Positions 8,801 through 16,677 of a DNA stretch of 47,904 bases are shown here, in pieces. The notes below the pieces were generated by a model. It was not told where the DNA came from. It saw only the letters and a list, made by a program, of their open reading frames with translations, and made no database searches. How positions within the stretch are numbered: the stretch's first letter is position 1; each line of letters opens with the position of its first letter. Position numbers and translations under genes: made by a program. The stretch lies in contig JBGCEZ010000051.1 in NCBI GenBank assembly GCA_045106735.1, forward strand, positions 1-47,904, written 5' to 3'. The stretch is from JBGCEZ01 sp045106735. Its GTDB lineage: Bacteria > Planctomycetota > Phycisphaerae > Phycisphaerales > SM1A02.

Positions 8801-9462
8801 TCACCGCGTCGATCCAGCACCGCGGCGTGTTCCAGATCACCGAAGTGGTCGGCCGATGGCGGATCGGGTGCGAGCTGCAGCGGCTCGTCGGATCGGCCGC
8901 GATTGACCGAGCCAGCCGCCGGGACTGGGATCGATGATGCGGTCGAAGGCCGCGTGGTCGACGGCGAGGCGGCTCCCGGCGACGCGGCCGTGCGGGCGGG
9001 AGCCGAGGGGCCGTCCGCCGCGCGATCGGGCACGGATGGCTTGGACGCGAACGAAGACGCGTGCGCCGGGACGGACGAACCCGATGCCGACGAACCTGAT
9101 GCCGAAGGACCCGATGCCAACGAACCCGATGCCAACGAACCCGATGCCGACGAACCCGATGCCGACGAACCCGATGCCGACGAACCCGATGCCGACGAAC
9201 CCGGAGTGGCGGGCCCCGCCGGCGGCCTCGCGCCGCCCGCGGCCAGCCGGCCGCGCAGCCGGGCCACGGCCAAGCGAATACGGGCTTCCGCCGCGGCGGA
9301 GTCGGCCCCACCGGCACCGGGATGGCGACGGATCTGCTCGAGGCGGCGATGGGCCGCCGCTTCGACCGCCGCGATGGTGATCGGGCCACTCAGACCGAGG
9401 AGCGTCTGATCGTCGGCATTTGCCGGCACCCCGAAGAACCGTTGGAGTTCCTTTCCGCTCAC
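5866..9462 (-). CDS. 1198-residue single-span protein with N-terminal J-like segment and 5-residue repeats
   Basis: The GTG start overlaps the upstream stop as GTGA. Residues 1-75 (LQRFFGVPANADDQTLLGL, then AAVEAAAHRRLEQIRRHP) are helical and resemble the short J-domain-like modules seen in planctomycete proteins; this resemblance is tentative. Residues about 87-130 are SASGS-type five-residue repeats encoded by a 15-bp tandem array. After a further low-complexity linker comes one membrane span (about residues 362-383, LVAAVLLPLILLVVVIG). About 800 largely helical residues follow, probably on the periplasmic side, with no family I recognise. No signal peptide precedes the N-terminal domain, so that part should be cytoplasmic. 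Linkage to ExbB, ExbD and the vWA protein suggests a structural part bridging cytoplasm and periplasm. Confidence 0.8.
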   Translation of the reverse strand: MSGKELQRFFGVPANADDQTLLGLSGPITIAAVEAAAHRRLEQIRRHPGAGGADSAAAEARIRLAVARLRGRLAAGGARPPAGPATPGSSASGSSASGSSASGSSASGSLASGSLASGPSASGSSASGSSVPAHASSFASKPSVPDRAADGPSAPARTAASPGAASPSTTRPSTASSIPVPAAGSVNRGRSDEPLQLAPDPPSADHFGDLEHAAVLDRRGDEVHAVTGRTMGNAFQGVTRPRPHPDELPPLTPFDRAALGTLVGHGGWNQRSRARLVALASAHGVRAPGLVNVITGLADYARAGSRPAPIAMIADDFTRYTLRDVIVAAPPVPGAESAPPSRDAATELARSLMPELKEAGPVDTAKLVAAVLLPLILLVVVIGRGFTGEVQPPPPLPVDPSISSQVGGGDGSRSEAIRAAAAQRALVFERIPWMQGPPPGPGLLTAADELPTLPGLIEADVVRRLGVRTPPSDATIQRWGASMAEAERGWVRARPSDVRDLRTMAVTGFNATGDRVRLAGRLASFLRPPTSVEAPVADQTPFAWAGAWRMSVLGAVMSEPFSPEGPRQLATDIARESLAPLGTGQTEAGFVAAASGTRAITAAWLELAAQELIDAGDDIGPEPWERWLDAAEAMDADLTVGTLRDRLVAAALERLLRSDRVLSEEGFSADLLGRLMLEVPADMPLVARRTIEAAFVDPGIASDDDLRALTTILALRRDLPWFGESLVLPLSATSATRAEYRDRVASAWPTPPEQDLGGQPIPVDLESLETWMEAVAEVRGRAAAFDDAGRLGRLAEVSQVIESAATLAANRLDESTMAASDVIAAAPNFQGPVERPLSSMTADAIGEPDGTFTAAWDRVKNRGNDAMILLRGLSTRIGSDLGPRDAATLAGIILRPGANRQREMARLMFADDLASGVNTVLAVADRIPTAPVDADLASIVNRVIGSSIVFEREDQWRLEARLALLRHAVDLLEPQEDVLGINQRTYTESINRRVALVRDEVTVDFSAGDPGMAAGRLADAWLRSASTRLSVRPVPVAARLLPDRRAARAGLSTTRLQATAADLIAVIEALAFVTAAEQPKRAPDVAAALERSEIARRETVNVLDQLLAIELAMLEMWEIRFGLNGDASDADGRALGGVAPAAPPADGRGMPERRRGVENPLQRSPPASPGSPDAIPDQRNPGSRPRRAPGIPSPGGRP
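9074..9205 (-). repeat. 15-bp tandem array, eight full copies plus one partial
   Basis: On the plus strand the unit is GACGAACCCGATGCC with minor variants (AAC or GAA for GAC, CCT for CCC). It repeats without interruption from 9074 to 9193, with a partial copy to 9205. On the coding strand it yields Gly-Ser-(Ser/Leu/Pro)-Ala-Ser repeats inside the 1198-residue protein. Because the unit is a multiple of three, copy-number change would keep the frame. Confidence 0.9.
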
Positions 9463-12146
9463 GGGCTGCCTCCCGTTGCATCGTCATCGACGGTCTCGTC
9501 GGTCGGGCGTTCCGCCCTGAGCTGCTCATGCAGGCGACGCAGTCGCTGGCGCCACGGAGAGGGTCCGTACTCCGGTTCCAACGCCACGTGCTGCTGCATG
9601 ACTCGCCGCGCCCGTTCTGGGTTGATCTCGGCCAACCGTCGGATCAACTCGTATCGCGCCTCGTACCACGCCGGAGACGGCGCGGAGAGCCCGTCGGACA
9701 ACGTGCGCCACGCTTCGAGGGACTGGTCACTGCGCCCAAGCGCGCCGGCCAGCTGCCCCGTCGCCCGCAGCAGCACCCGTTCATTCGGGTACCGTTCGCG
9801 CACCGCGTCGACTGCGTCGAGGGTTGTTTCCGCCACCGCTCGGTCACCGCTGATGTTCCACCATTCCCAGCCGACGTTCACCGCCTCGGCCACCGCCGGA
9901 AGCAGGCCTTCTTCTCGTGCCGCCCGCGTCTCATCCGTCGTCGCGGCGACGACCTGGGACACCGCTCCAGGAGCCGCTTCCAACACGGTCACCGCGAGCG
10001 GCCAGGCGACTTCGGTTCGCTGCCGGGCGACGTCGACATCCACTCCGGGACCGGGACGGGCCGCAGCCAGGACGCGGGCGAGGGCCGCGCGTCGCCAGCG
10101 GCTGGACCACGCCGGATCGGCGTCGGCAACCCGGGTCAATTGCGCGACGGCCTCGTCCCACCGCCCCGCGGCGATGGCCCATTGAACGCCCCGGTAATCG
10201 AGTTCGGCTTGACGATCGGCCGCATCCCAACCACCCGACCGCCAGCGGTTGACCCGCGTGAGGACGGCGAGGGCGTGATCGATCTCCAAGAGGCGCGGAT
10301 CAAGCGCCACCTGCAGCATGAGCCGGGCCCGGTCGACGGTTGCCGCATCGGCGTCGGGTTCCGGGGTTGGAGGATCGGCATCGCGGGCAAAGAGCTCCGC
10401 CGCGACTTCCAGGTAGCGTCGCCCCGCGCCAATTGCATCGCCCCGGCCGAGCCTGAACTGTCGCAAGAAGATCGCGGCCGCGGTTTCCCGTCCGTACCGC
10501 CATTGGGGGTGGTCGCGCGGCAGCGAGAGCAGCGATTCAAGGTCGACGGTGCCCGCGGCGTCCGGATCCCGCACGATGCGGCGAGCGCGGAGCACGGGCG
10601 CGTTCGGATCGCCGGGGAATCGTTCCAGGAAGACGTCAACCAGGCGATCGGACTCTTGCTGGAGCGTCGCGTCCGGACCTGCCTTGAGGGCGGCATCCAA
10701 CGCGACAATGGCCATCCAAAGGCACTCTGCCGCCTGGGCCGGGCCGACCAGTTCCGCGGCCCGCGCAAACGGTGACCACGCGGCCACCGCGTCGGCGGCG
10801 TACCACCACGACCAGCCGAGCAAGCGCGTGGCGTCGGCCGAGGCAGTCTCGTGTTCGGCCACGTCGCGGCTGGCCAGGGCTTCGTCAAATGTCTCGGCGA
10901 TGGTGCTCCATCGCTTTCGATCATCGGTGGACGTCGCCGGTTCGCGGCCGATCGACTCAGAAGCCACGGTGAATCCGTCGACGGCCCGGACGTACGCGAC
11001 AAGAAAACCCTCGCGCCCGAGGCCGCCGGTGCCGTAGCGGCGAGCCAACTGGTGGATCTGGGCGAGCTCGCCCCGCTGGCCAAGCTCTCCCACGGCCTCG
11101 CGGGCCACGACCGGTGCGAGTCCCACCTCGCCGGCTTCCAGCGCCCGGGCGGCGATCATGCGAAGGATCGCCGGCGAGACGACCTCCGCTTCGTCCATGA
11201 GCCGAAGTGCATCGCGCACCGACGTCCAACGCCCGAACTCGAGTTGAATCGCGAGTCGCCAGCCGTCGAGTTCGGCCGCCACCGAAGCGTGCGTGGGTGC
11301 CTCGGCCAACACGTTGATCCAACTGATGGCATCGTCATAGCCGCTGTTGAGACCCCGCGAAAGTGCGAGCCCAAGCAGCGAGCGGGCATAGATTTCGTCC
11401 GAACATGCTTCGGTCCGCACGGCGATCGGGACCGCCCCCCGGTCACCGAAGTCGAGCAGGATCTTGAAGTACGGCTCCGCCGACTCTCCCACCACTGTCG
11501 GGTCCTCGAGCCACTGGCGGTAGTACGCGGTCCATCCAGCCAGGTACGCCAGCTCATCCCGCAAGGCGGTGGCCTCGTCGAGCTCTGCGTCGGCGGCCAA
11601 GGCCCGGCTGGTGGCGGCGCGATCCGAGACCGCTTTGGATCGGCGGATGCGTTCGTTCACCCGGACCTCGAGGTCATGAAAGACGCGATCGATCTCCATC
11701 AAGGTGTCGCGGGCCGAGCGGATCTCTTCCGGCTCGGCGGCCCGGATGCGATGCCGCTCGGCGATCCGTTCGGCGATGCGGTATCCGGCCCGGGCGATGG
11801 CCAATTCCAGGCGTTCGGTGCGTTCGCCGCCGCCTTCGCGAACCACCGTCCGGGCTCGAGCGAGCAAGCGATCGCGGGCCGCCCCATCCGGCTCGGCGTC
11901 CAGCAGTCGGGCATAGATCCCGGAAAGCCGTTCCAAGATCGGCCCGCGGGCATCCGGCGGCACTGAGGCCAGCCGTTGCTCGAGGCTCACGGCCAAAAGA
12001 TCGTCCAAGCCAAGCGACTCGAGGTAGGCCCCCGTCGGGTCGGCGGCGGCGGCGGGCGCGGTGGGCGCGAGCGCGGCCATACCGGCCACGAGGAGCGCCG
12101 CCACGACAAGCCAGTCAGATGGTGTCTCAGCGAGTCGCCGGCACAT
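9459..12146 (-). CDS. Large secreted TPR-like helical repeat protein of the ExbBD/vWA operon
   Basis: The protein has 895 residues. The ATG is preceded by a strong GGAGG six bases upstream, and the gene overlaps the end of the second ExbD gene by 20 bases. A signal peptide spans about residues 12-36 (WLVVAALLVAGMAAL, ending in AAAA). The mature part is almost wholly helical, with many segments of TPR style, such as ARLLGWSWWYAADAVAAWSPF and the terminal EARYELIRRLAEINPERARRVM. Such proteins are usually periplasmic scaffolds. I cannot name the family. Its place directly after exbD and before the 1198-residue anchored protein suggests it binds the periplasmic face of the motor. Confidence 0.8.
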   Translation of the reverse strand: MCRRLAETPSDWLVVAALLVAGMAALAPTAPAAAADPTGAYLESLGLDDLLAVSLEQRLASVPPDARGPILERLSGIYARLLDAEPDGAARDRLLARARTVVREGGGERTERLELAIARAGYRIAERIAERHRIRAAEPEEIRSARDTLMEIDRVFHDLEVRVNERIRRSKAVSDRAATSRALAADAELDEATALRDELAYLAGWTAYYRQWLEDPTVVGESAEPYFKILLDFGDRGAVPIAVRTEACSDEIYARSLLGLALSRGLNSGYDDAISWINVLAEAPTHASVAAELDGWRLAIQLEFGRWTSVRDALRLMDEAEVVSPAILRMIAARALEAGEVGLAPVVAREAVGELGQRGELAQIHQLARRYGTGGLGREGFLVAYVRAVDGFTVASESIGREPATSTDDRKRWSTIAETFDEALASRDVAEHETASADATRLLGWSWWYAADAVAAWSPFARAAELVGPAQAAECLWMAIVALDAALKAGPDATLQQESDRLVDVFLERFPGDPNAPVLRARRIVRDPDAAGTVDLESLLSLPRDHPQWRYGRETAAAIFLRQFRLGRGDAIGAGRRYLEVAAELFARDADPPTPEPDADAATVDRARLMLQVALDPRLLEIDHALAVLTRVNRWRSGGWDAADRQAELDYRGVQWAIAAGRWDEAVAQLTRVADADPAWSSRWRRAALARVLAAARPGPGVDVDVARQRTEVAWPLAVTVLEAAPGAVSQVVAATTDETRAAREEGLLPAVAEAVNVGWEWWNISGDRAVAETTLDAVDAVRERYPNERVLLRATGQLAGALGRSDQSLEAWRTLSDGLSAPSPAWYEARYELIRRLAEINPERARRVMQQHVALEPEYGPSPWRQRLRRLHEQLRAERPTDETVDDDATGGSP

Positions 12147-12561
12147 AGGCCACCTCCTCGAATCCGGCGTCGCGCGCCGATTGCATGGCCGCCACGGCGA
12201 ACGCGACCGAGACGCCTTCGTCGACCACGATCACGATGCCGGCATCGGTCGGGAGCGACGCGAGCAGGTCATCGAGTTCTTCGCGGTCGCCGAGCACGCG
12301 CTGACCGATTCGCCACACCGGAACATCCCCGTCCCGGGTCACCAAGAGTCGCTGCGGCTGAAAGTCTCGCGCGTCGCTCCGGGCACCATCGCGCTCCTGC
12401 CGGATCGCCGAGTCGATGAGTCGTTCGTCTGGAGCCAGCACGGTCGTGACCATGAAGTAAATCAACAACAGGAATGTGACATCGATCATGCTCGCGAGGT
12501 TGAGCGTGATGCGCGACAATGAGCGGCGGGAACGGCGCGATTTTCTCGATCGGAACGACAC
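12127..12561 (-). CDS. ExbD/TolR family biopolymer transport protein (second copy)
   Basis: I place the start at GTG 12561, one base after the stop of the first exbD. A GGAGG lies nine bases upstream, and the resulting 144-residue protein begins MSFRSRKSRR, as ExbD proteins do. A TTG at 12582 would add seven residues. After a basic N-terminus comes the single membrane helix NLASMIDVTFLLLIYFMVTT, containing the aspartate (about residue 27) that carries protons in ExbD and TolR. The periplasmic domain (about 50-144) ends AMQSARDAGFEEVAYVPATR, which is typical. With ExbB and the other ExbD it should form an inner-membrane, proton-driven motor. Its 3' end overlaps the next gene by 20 bases. Confidence 0.93.
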   Translation of the reverse strand: MSFRSRKSRRSRRSLSRITLNLASMIDVTFLLLIYFMVTTVLAPDERLIDSAIRQERDGARSDARDFQPQRLLVTRDGDVPVWRIGQRVLGDREELDDLLASLPTDAGIVIVVDEGVSVAFAVAAMQSARDAGFEEVAYVPATR

Positions 12562-12562
12562 G

Positions 12563-12973
12563 TCAGGGCGCCTCCGTGCCAACCCGAACGCCGATGACGC
12601 CCATGGATTCGAGCTCGCGGACCAACGCGTTCAGGTCACTGGTCGATGCCCGGCGATCCGCGCGGACGGTGACCGCAGCCCCGGAATCGGGATCGGCCAG
12701 GTGGGCCTGCACGCGGCGTTCAAGGGCGACGAGATCAACCGTCATTTCACCCACCACCGTGCGTCCGTCGTCCATCAGGTTGATCACCAGGCCGCGTGCT
12801 TCGTCCACGTCGGAATGACCGGCTTCGCGCGGCAACTCCATGGGGGCCCGCGTTTCGCGGGCGAATCGCGCCGCGGTCATGAAGAACACGATCAACAGGA
12901 AGACCACGTCGATCATCGGTGTGATCTCGACGAGCAGTCGCTTGCCGGATTGGTGACGACGGCCGAAGCTCAT
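12563..12973 (-). CDS. ExbD/TolR family biopolymer transport protein (first copy)
   Basis: The 136-residue protein starts MSFGRRHQSG; its ATG overlaps the stop of exbB as ATGA. The N-terminal helix reads LVEITPMIDVVFLLIVFFM and carries the conserved proton-path aspartate (D22) in the classic TPMIDVVF context. The periplasmic domain ends MGVIGVRVGTEAP. It differs clearly from the second copy, so the two probably have distinct places in the complex rather than being a recent duplication. Having two ExbD genes behind one ExbB is common in proton-driven systems of Bacteroidetes, myxobacteria and planctomycetes. Confidence 0.95.
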   Translation of the reverse strand: MSFGRRHQSGKRLLVEITPMIDVVFLLIVFFMTAARFARETRAPMELPREAGHSDVDEARGLVINLMDDGRTVVGEMTVDLVALERRVQAHLADPDSGAAVTVRADRRASTSDLNALVRELESMGVIGVRVGTEAP

Positions 12974-13806
12974 CCGCGCGGTCCAGTCGAGGGCGGTGCG
13001 GCGGAGGCCCCACTGGCGGTGGTCGCTCCGGCCGAAGGCGGTGACGTTGCGGGAGGCGCCCCGTGTGTGGGGGCGATCGGGTGCCGGGCGGGAGCGCCGG
13101 CGCTGGCCGGCGCGCTCGGCGCGGCGGCCGGCGACTCCAGGTGCAGGAGCACGCGTTCGATGGACTGCCCGGTTTGGCTGGCCAGTCCATCGATGCGATT
13201 GCGGAAGTAGGTGAAGAGGGCGACGCACGGAATGGCCAATGCCAGGCCGAGCAAGGTGGTCACGAGGGCGACCGAGATGTTTGCAGCCAATGCTTCACTT
13301 TGGGTCGCCGCCGAGCGAGAGAGCGACTCGAAGGCGCCGACCATTCCCAAGACGGTGCCAAAGAGCCCGAGCAACGGGGCGATCGACCCGATCACGCCGA
13401 GCGCTTCCGTCGAGCGGTACAGCCGGGCCGTTTGATCTTCCCCCGCTTCGTCGATCGCGTCTTTCACTTCAAAGACGCCGAAGGCTGATTGTTGGTATCG
13501 CGTCAGACCGGCCGAGAGGATGCGACAGAAATACGAGTCGTTCTCTTCGGCCAGGCAGTACTGCAGCGTGTCTTCCACGCGCGACTCGCGAAGCAATCGA
13601 TCCACCGCGTCGACGTGGGCCGCCGGCAACAGGTGCGACCGGCGAATCTGCCAGAGGTGCATCACCACCAAGGCCAGGGCCACGACGCTCAGGCCAAGAA
13701 TGAGGTAAGCAACCGCCCCGCCGTCCCGGATGGTCCGCAACCAACTGGTCGGTCCGGTGCCCGAAGCAGTGGCGAGCGCGGCGTGGATGAAAATCGAATG
13801 GGTCAC
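12970..13806 (-). CDS. MotA/TolQ/ExbB proton channel family protein
   Basis: The protein has 278 residues with a GTG start overlapping the preceding stop as GTGA. Three membrane spans are visible: about 31-52 (AVAYLILGLSVVALALVVMH), 136-157 (LGVIGSIAPLLGLFGTVLGM) and 174-200 (ANISVALVTTLLGLALAIPC). The second and third carry the family's GLFGTV and TTLLGLALAIP signatures with pore threonines (T151, T183, T184). A cytoplasmic loop lies between spans 1 and 2. The C-terminal tail (about 225-278) is rich in Ala, Pro and Ser and is longer than usual. It should form the proton channel with the two ExbD proteins encoded next. Confidence 0.95.
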   Translation of the reverse strand: MTHSIFIHAALATASGTGPTSWLRTIRDGGAVAYLILGLSVVALALVVMHLWQIRRSHLLPAAHVDAVDRLLRESRVEDTLQYCLAEENDSYFCRILSAGLTRYQQSAFGVFEVKDAIDEAGEDQTARLYRSTEALGVIGSIAPLLGLFGTVLGMVGAFESLSRSAATQSEALAANISVALVTTLLGLALAIPCVALFTYFRNRIDGLASQTGQSIERVLLHLESPAAAPSAPASAGAPARHPIAPTHGAPPATSPPSAGATTASGASAAPPSTGPRG

Positions 13807-15200
13807 GGGACCGATACCTCCGAGGCGTCCGCGGCCCCGTCGAGCGACTTGATCGACGGATGGCCAGGAAATCGAGCGATGAGATCAGTACGGACGGCAT
13901 CCGCCGCAGCGGTGCGTCCCGACGCGTCCAAGCCGTCGGCGGCAAGAGCAAGGGCGAGACCAGCGAGGTACGGGCGTTCCACGCCGCTTCGCGCCGGAGG
14001 ACCGAGCAATGCAATGAGGCCAAGGTCCCGGTGAGCCGGATCGTCGGACGCGATGGCCCGGCGCCCGCGCAGCAGCGCGGTCCAATCGCGAACCCAGGCG
14101 GGGGCGAGATCGGTTCGGTCGGCGGACGCCCACGGATCGAGCAATGCGGCCAGGGCATGCCGATCGCCATTGGCGACCGACGTACGCTCGGCCTCGGTCG
14201 GCGGGCGATTGTCACGGCCGAGGGCTTCCATGATGCGGATCGCGCGTTCCAGGCTCGCGAGGGTCGCGATGGCATCGACGCCCCCCGCTTCGATGGCGTC
14301 GCGATCGGTTGATTCCAAGATGCGCCGGGCCTCGTCGATCGCCGCGGCGTCGTCGGCCGTCTCTGGCGTCAGTCCCGCCCGGTACCAGCGGGCGAGCATC
14401 GCCGTGCGATCAGCGGCCAAGCTCGCATGGTCGTCGAACTGAGCGGATCGGCGGATCGACACGAGGCCAGCCAGGTACAGGTCCAGTTCGCGGGCCAACC
14501 GCGGCCGATCGGTTCCGACCGCCCAGGCCGGCGGGATCGCCGGGGCAAGTCCGGCGTTCGGATCGATGACCGGAGGCAACGTCGGCCACGGCTCGATCGC
14601 GTTGCCAAGACTGCGAATGCGAATGCTCTCGAGCATCGGCACGATCGCCGCAGCATGGTCACCGGTCGCAATCTTGCAGCGGAGCAGTCCTTCCATGACG
14701 ACCAAGGACATCGGGTCTCCGCGACCGATGAACCGGGGCGCGATCGCTTCCAGGACAGGTTCCGCCAGGAGGTAGTCGCCGCGGCCGATGCGGGTCCGGG
14801 CCCTCCACACGTTGGTGCCATCCTCAAGCCAGTCCCGCGACAGCGAGCCAGCCAACGGCGGCTCAACTCTGAAAATCGCATCCCAGCTGACGAACCGATC
14901 GCCCATCGCTTCGGTGCGGACGACGACGCCGCGCTCGTCGATCCGGTCCAAGATCCCGGCAAGGTCGCCAAGTCCGCCACGTCGGATCACTCGGATGGGA
15001 CGGTCAGCGCCGGCGTCCTGCCAACGCGCCGCCGGTCTGGCGGATGCCGACGTCGCTGCTGAAGTCGCTGCTGAAGTCGCTGTCGACGTCGCTGTGGATG
15101 CCGTCGACGTCGCTGCCGATGACCAAGCGATCGCCCACGCCAGGATCACCCGCCGCCCGGCGATCGCGGCGAGACCCCGCGTCGTCTGCGGCCGGCTCAT
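13803..15200 (-). CDS. Secreted hypothetical protein between the vWA and exbB genes
   Basis: The protein has 465 residues; its ATG overlaps the stop of the vWA gene as ATGA. The N-terminus has a signal-peptide-like stretch (about residues 18-32, VILAWAIAWSSAATS). This is followed by an Ala-Thr-Ser repeat segment made by a 12-bp tandem array, then ARWQDAG. The first part of the mature protein (about 68-115: IRVIRRGGLGDLAGILDRIDERGVV, then DRFVSWDAIF) suggests a small beta-rich module of the kind planctomycetes use in secreted proteins. The rest is Ala-Leu rich and helical. I do not recognise a family. Its position between vWA and exbB implies a periplasmic partner of the motor. Confidence 0.75.
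   Translation of the reverse strand: MSRPQTTRGLAAIAGRRVILAWAIAWSSAATSTASTATSTATSAATSAATSASARPAARWQDAGADRPIRVIRRGGLGDLAGILDRIDERGVVVRTEAMGDRFVSWDAIFRVEPPLAGSLSRDWLEDGTNVWRARTRIGRGDYLLAEPVLEAIAPRFIGRGDPMSLVVMEGLLRCKIATGDHAAAIVPMLESIRIRSLGNAIEPWPTLPPVIDPNAGLAPAIPPAWAVGTDRPRLARELDLYLAGLVSIRRSAQFDDHASLAADRTAMLARWYRAGLTPETADDAAAIDEARRILESTDRDAIEAGGVDAIATLASLERAIRIMEALGRDNRPPTEAERTSVANGDRHALAALLDPWASADRTDLAPAWVRDWTALLRGRRAIASDDPAHRDLGLIALLGPPARSGVERPYLAGLALALAADGLDASGRTAAADAVRTDLIARFPGHPSIKSLDGAADASEVSVP
15052..15120 (-). repeat. 12-bp tandem array inside a signal-peptide-proximal region
   Basis: On the plus strand the unit GTCGCTGCTGAA appears twice perfectly (15052-15075), then as GTCGCTGTCGAC and GTCGCTGTGGAT, and continues in degenerate form. 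It encodes the Ala-Thr-Ser run just after the signal peptide of the secreted protein at 13803-15200. The period keeps the reading frame. Confidence 0.8.
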
Positions 15201-16453
15201 GGCGTCACCCCGATCCGCGACTCCCGATAGATGTACTTGCCGCCGGATTCTTGGGCGATGCGCTGCAGCATGACCTGCGAAGACGGATCGCCAAAGGCAA
15301 TGGTGTTGATGACGACCGGCCGGCCGCGTTCGTTGAGTTCGAGCACCTGGTCCGGGATGCCCTGCGGGATCTCGCCGTCGGTCAAGAAGAAGATGACGTC
15401 GGGGCGGTCCTTGAGGTCAAAGACGGTATCGAAAGCGTCGGCCGGCTCGGTCCCCCCGTTCGGGGCTTGCGTGGACAGCCAATCTTCCAAGCGTCGGACG
15501 CTCGAACGCCGGGCCGGAAGCCAGTCTTCTTGGAACGGTGGGCGGAACGAACCGAGCGAAAACAACACGACGTGCACGCGGGCCTCGGCCGGCAGCGCCC
15601 GGATCGAACGAAGCAATTCGTCTCGGGCCACCGTCCAGCGGCGGTCCTGATTCATCGAGCCCGAACGGTCGACGATGTACGCGAACCGGTTGCCCGTCGA
15701 GCGGATGCCGAAGAAGCTCGTTCCCGCTCCGCCGCCGATGCCACCACCGACGGCCGCGCCCGCGTTGCCGGCTCCGGCGAATGCCGGCGACGGTGCGCCG
15801 TTCGCCACCACCAAGTCGCCGTCGGGAAGCACCGCCTGCAGGTCCGCACTGGTCGGATCTGGCAGCTCCGACGCTTCCGCGCCGAGCGTGTCCACGGTGT
15901 CGGACGCCAGGTCAGTCAGATCGGTGGAAGTGCCGTCCATCGCTTCAATCGCGACGCTGACCTCCACCGGACCTTCTCCGCCGCCGCCGGCCCGAAAGTG
16001 CATGGCCAGCCAGCCGAGCAGGACCATGTGCAGCGCGATCGAGAGGCCGAGCCCGATGGCCCCGACCAATCGGCGTCGCTGACGGATCATCTGCTCCTGT
16101 CGCCGGTGCACTTCCGGCAGCAGCTCGCGAAGATCCGCCGGAATCTCGACGGTGGCCCGCGGCCGCTGGGCGGCGGCACTCAGCGTCGCAAGCTGGGCAG
16201 CCGTCGGCGGCGGTGGCGGAGATGCCGACGTCGGCGGTGGCGGTGGCGGTGGCGTGCTGGCACCGCTGGCCGGGGAACCGGAAGGTGGCTGGGGAACCTG
16301 GGGCACGGTGACGAAAGACTCCGTGGAGAAGGAAGGCAAGCCCGAACGACACCCCCTATACGCCAACGACCCCATCGATCCTGCGACGGTCGGAATTCGG
16401 TGAGCCAGGTCACTGAAATCAACCAGTGGGTTCAATTGGCTCAGATCGACCAT
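15197..16453 (-). CDS. Membrane-anchored von Willebrand A (vWA) domain protein, first gene of the ExbBD operon
   Basis: The protein has 418 residues from ATG 16453; an in-frame ATG at 16375 is also possible and neither has a strong ribosome binding site. The first 128 residues are cytoplasmic and carry a proline-rich segment (about 50-85) and a basic helix. One membrane span follows (about 129-151, LVGAIGLGLSIALHMVLLGW). A Gly/Ala-rich linker leads to a vWA domain (about 255-405) with an intact MIDAS metal site: D262-x-S264-x-S266 in VDRSGSM, T335 in GGTEP and D359 in FFLTDGE. vWA domains bind protein ligands through a divalent metal. The layout (cytoplasmic Pro-rich tail, one span, periplasmic binding domain) is partly TonB-like, and I infer that ExbBD may drive it. 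Confidence 0.88.
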   Translation of the reverse strand: MVDLSQLNPLVDFSDLAHRIPTVAGSMGSLAYRGCRSGLPSFSTESFVTVPQVPQPPSGSPASGASTPPPPPPPTSASPPPPPTAAQLATLSAAAQRPRATVEIPADLRELLPEVHRRQEQMIRQRRRLVGAIGLGLSIALHMVLLGWLAMHFRAGGGGEGPVEVSVAIEAMDGTSTDLTDLASDTVDTLGAEASELPDPTSADLQAVLPDGDLVVANGAPSPAFAGAGNAGAAVGGGIGGGAGTSFFGIRSTGNRFAYIVDRSGSMNQDRRWTVARDELLRSIRALPAEARVHVVLFSLGSFRPPFQEDWLPARRSSVRRLEDWLSTQAPNGGTEPADAFDTVFDLKDRPDVIFFLTDGEIPQGIPDQVLELNERGRPVVINTIAFGDPSSQVMLQRIAQESGGKYIYRESRIGVTP

Positions 16454-16677
16454 CCGCGGCACGCTTCGCGAGCGATGCCACATCTTCGATGCCCCCCTGC
16501 AGGATACCGGACGGGCTGGATCCGATGCGATCGGCGATCCGTGCGCGGCACCGCGCACGGGCGGCCGCCTTGACCGCCGACGCCCGGATCGATCCAATGC
16601 CGAAACTCGCCGGTTCCCGCACCCCCGGCTCGCCCTTGCCCTTGCACTGCCCCCGGCCCCGATCGGAGTCCGATCCC
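16454..16677. promoter_or_regulatory. Divergent promoter region of the vWA/ExbBD operon and pyrH
   Basis: This 224-base region separates the eight-gene minus-strand operon from pyrH on the plus strand and must contain both promoters. It has a perfect short inverted repeat, GTGCGCGGCACCGCGCAC (16541-16558, stem GTGCGCGG/CCGCGCAC around a two-base centre). I could not assign promoter boxes; the palindrome could be an operator or chance in GC-rich DNA. Confidence 0.3.

Noticed and set aside
9074..9205. Possible CRISPR array from regular repeats
   Set aside because: The 15-bp units are contiguous with no spacers and lie inside an intact gene. No cas genes are present.
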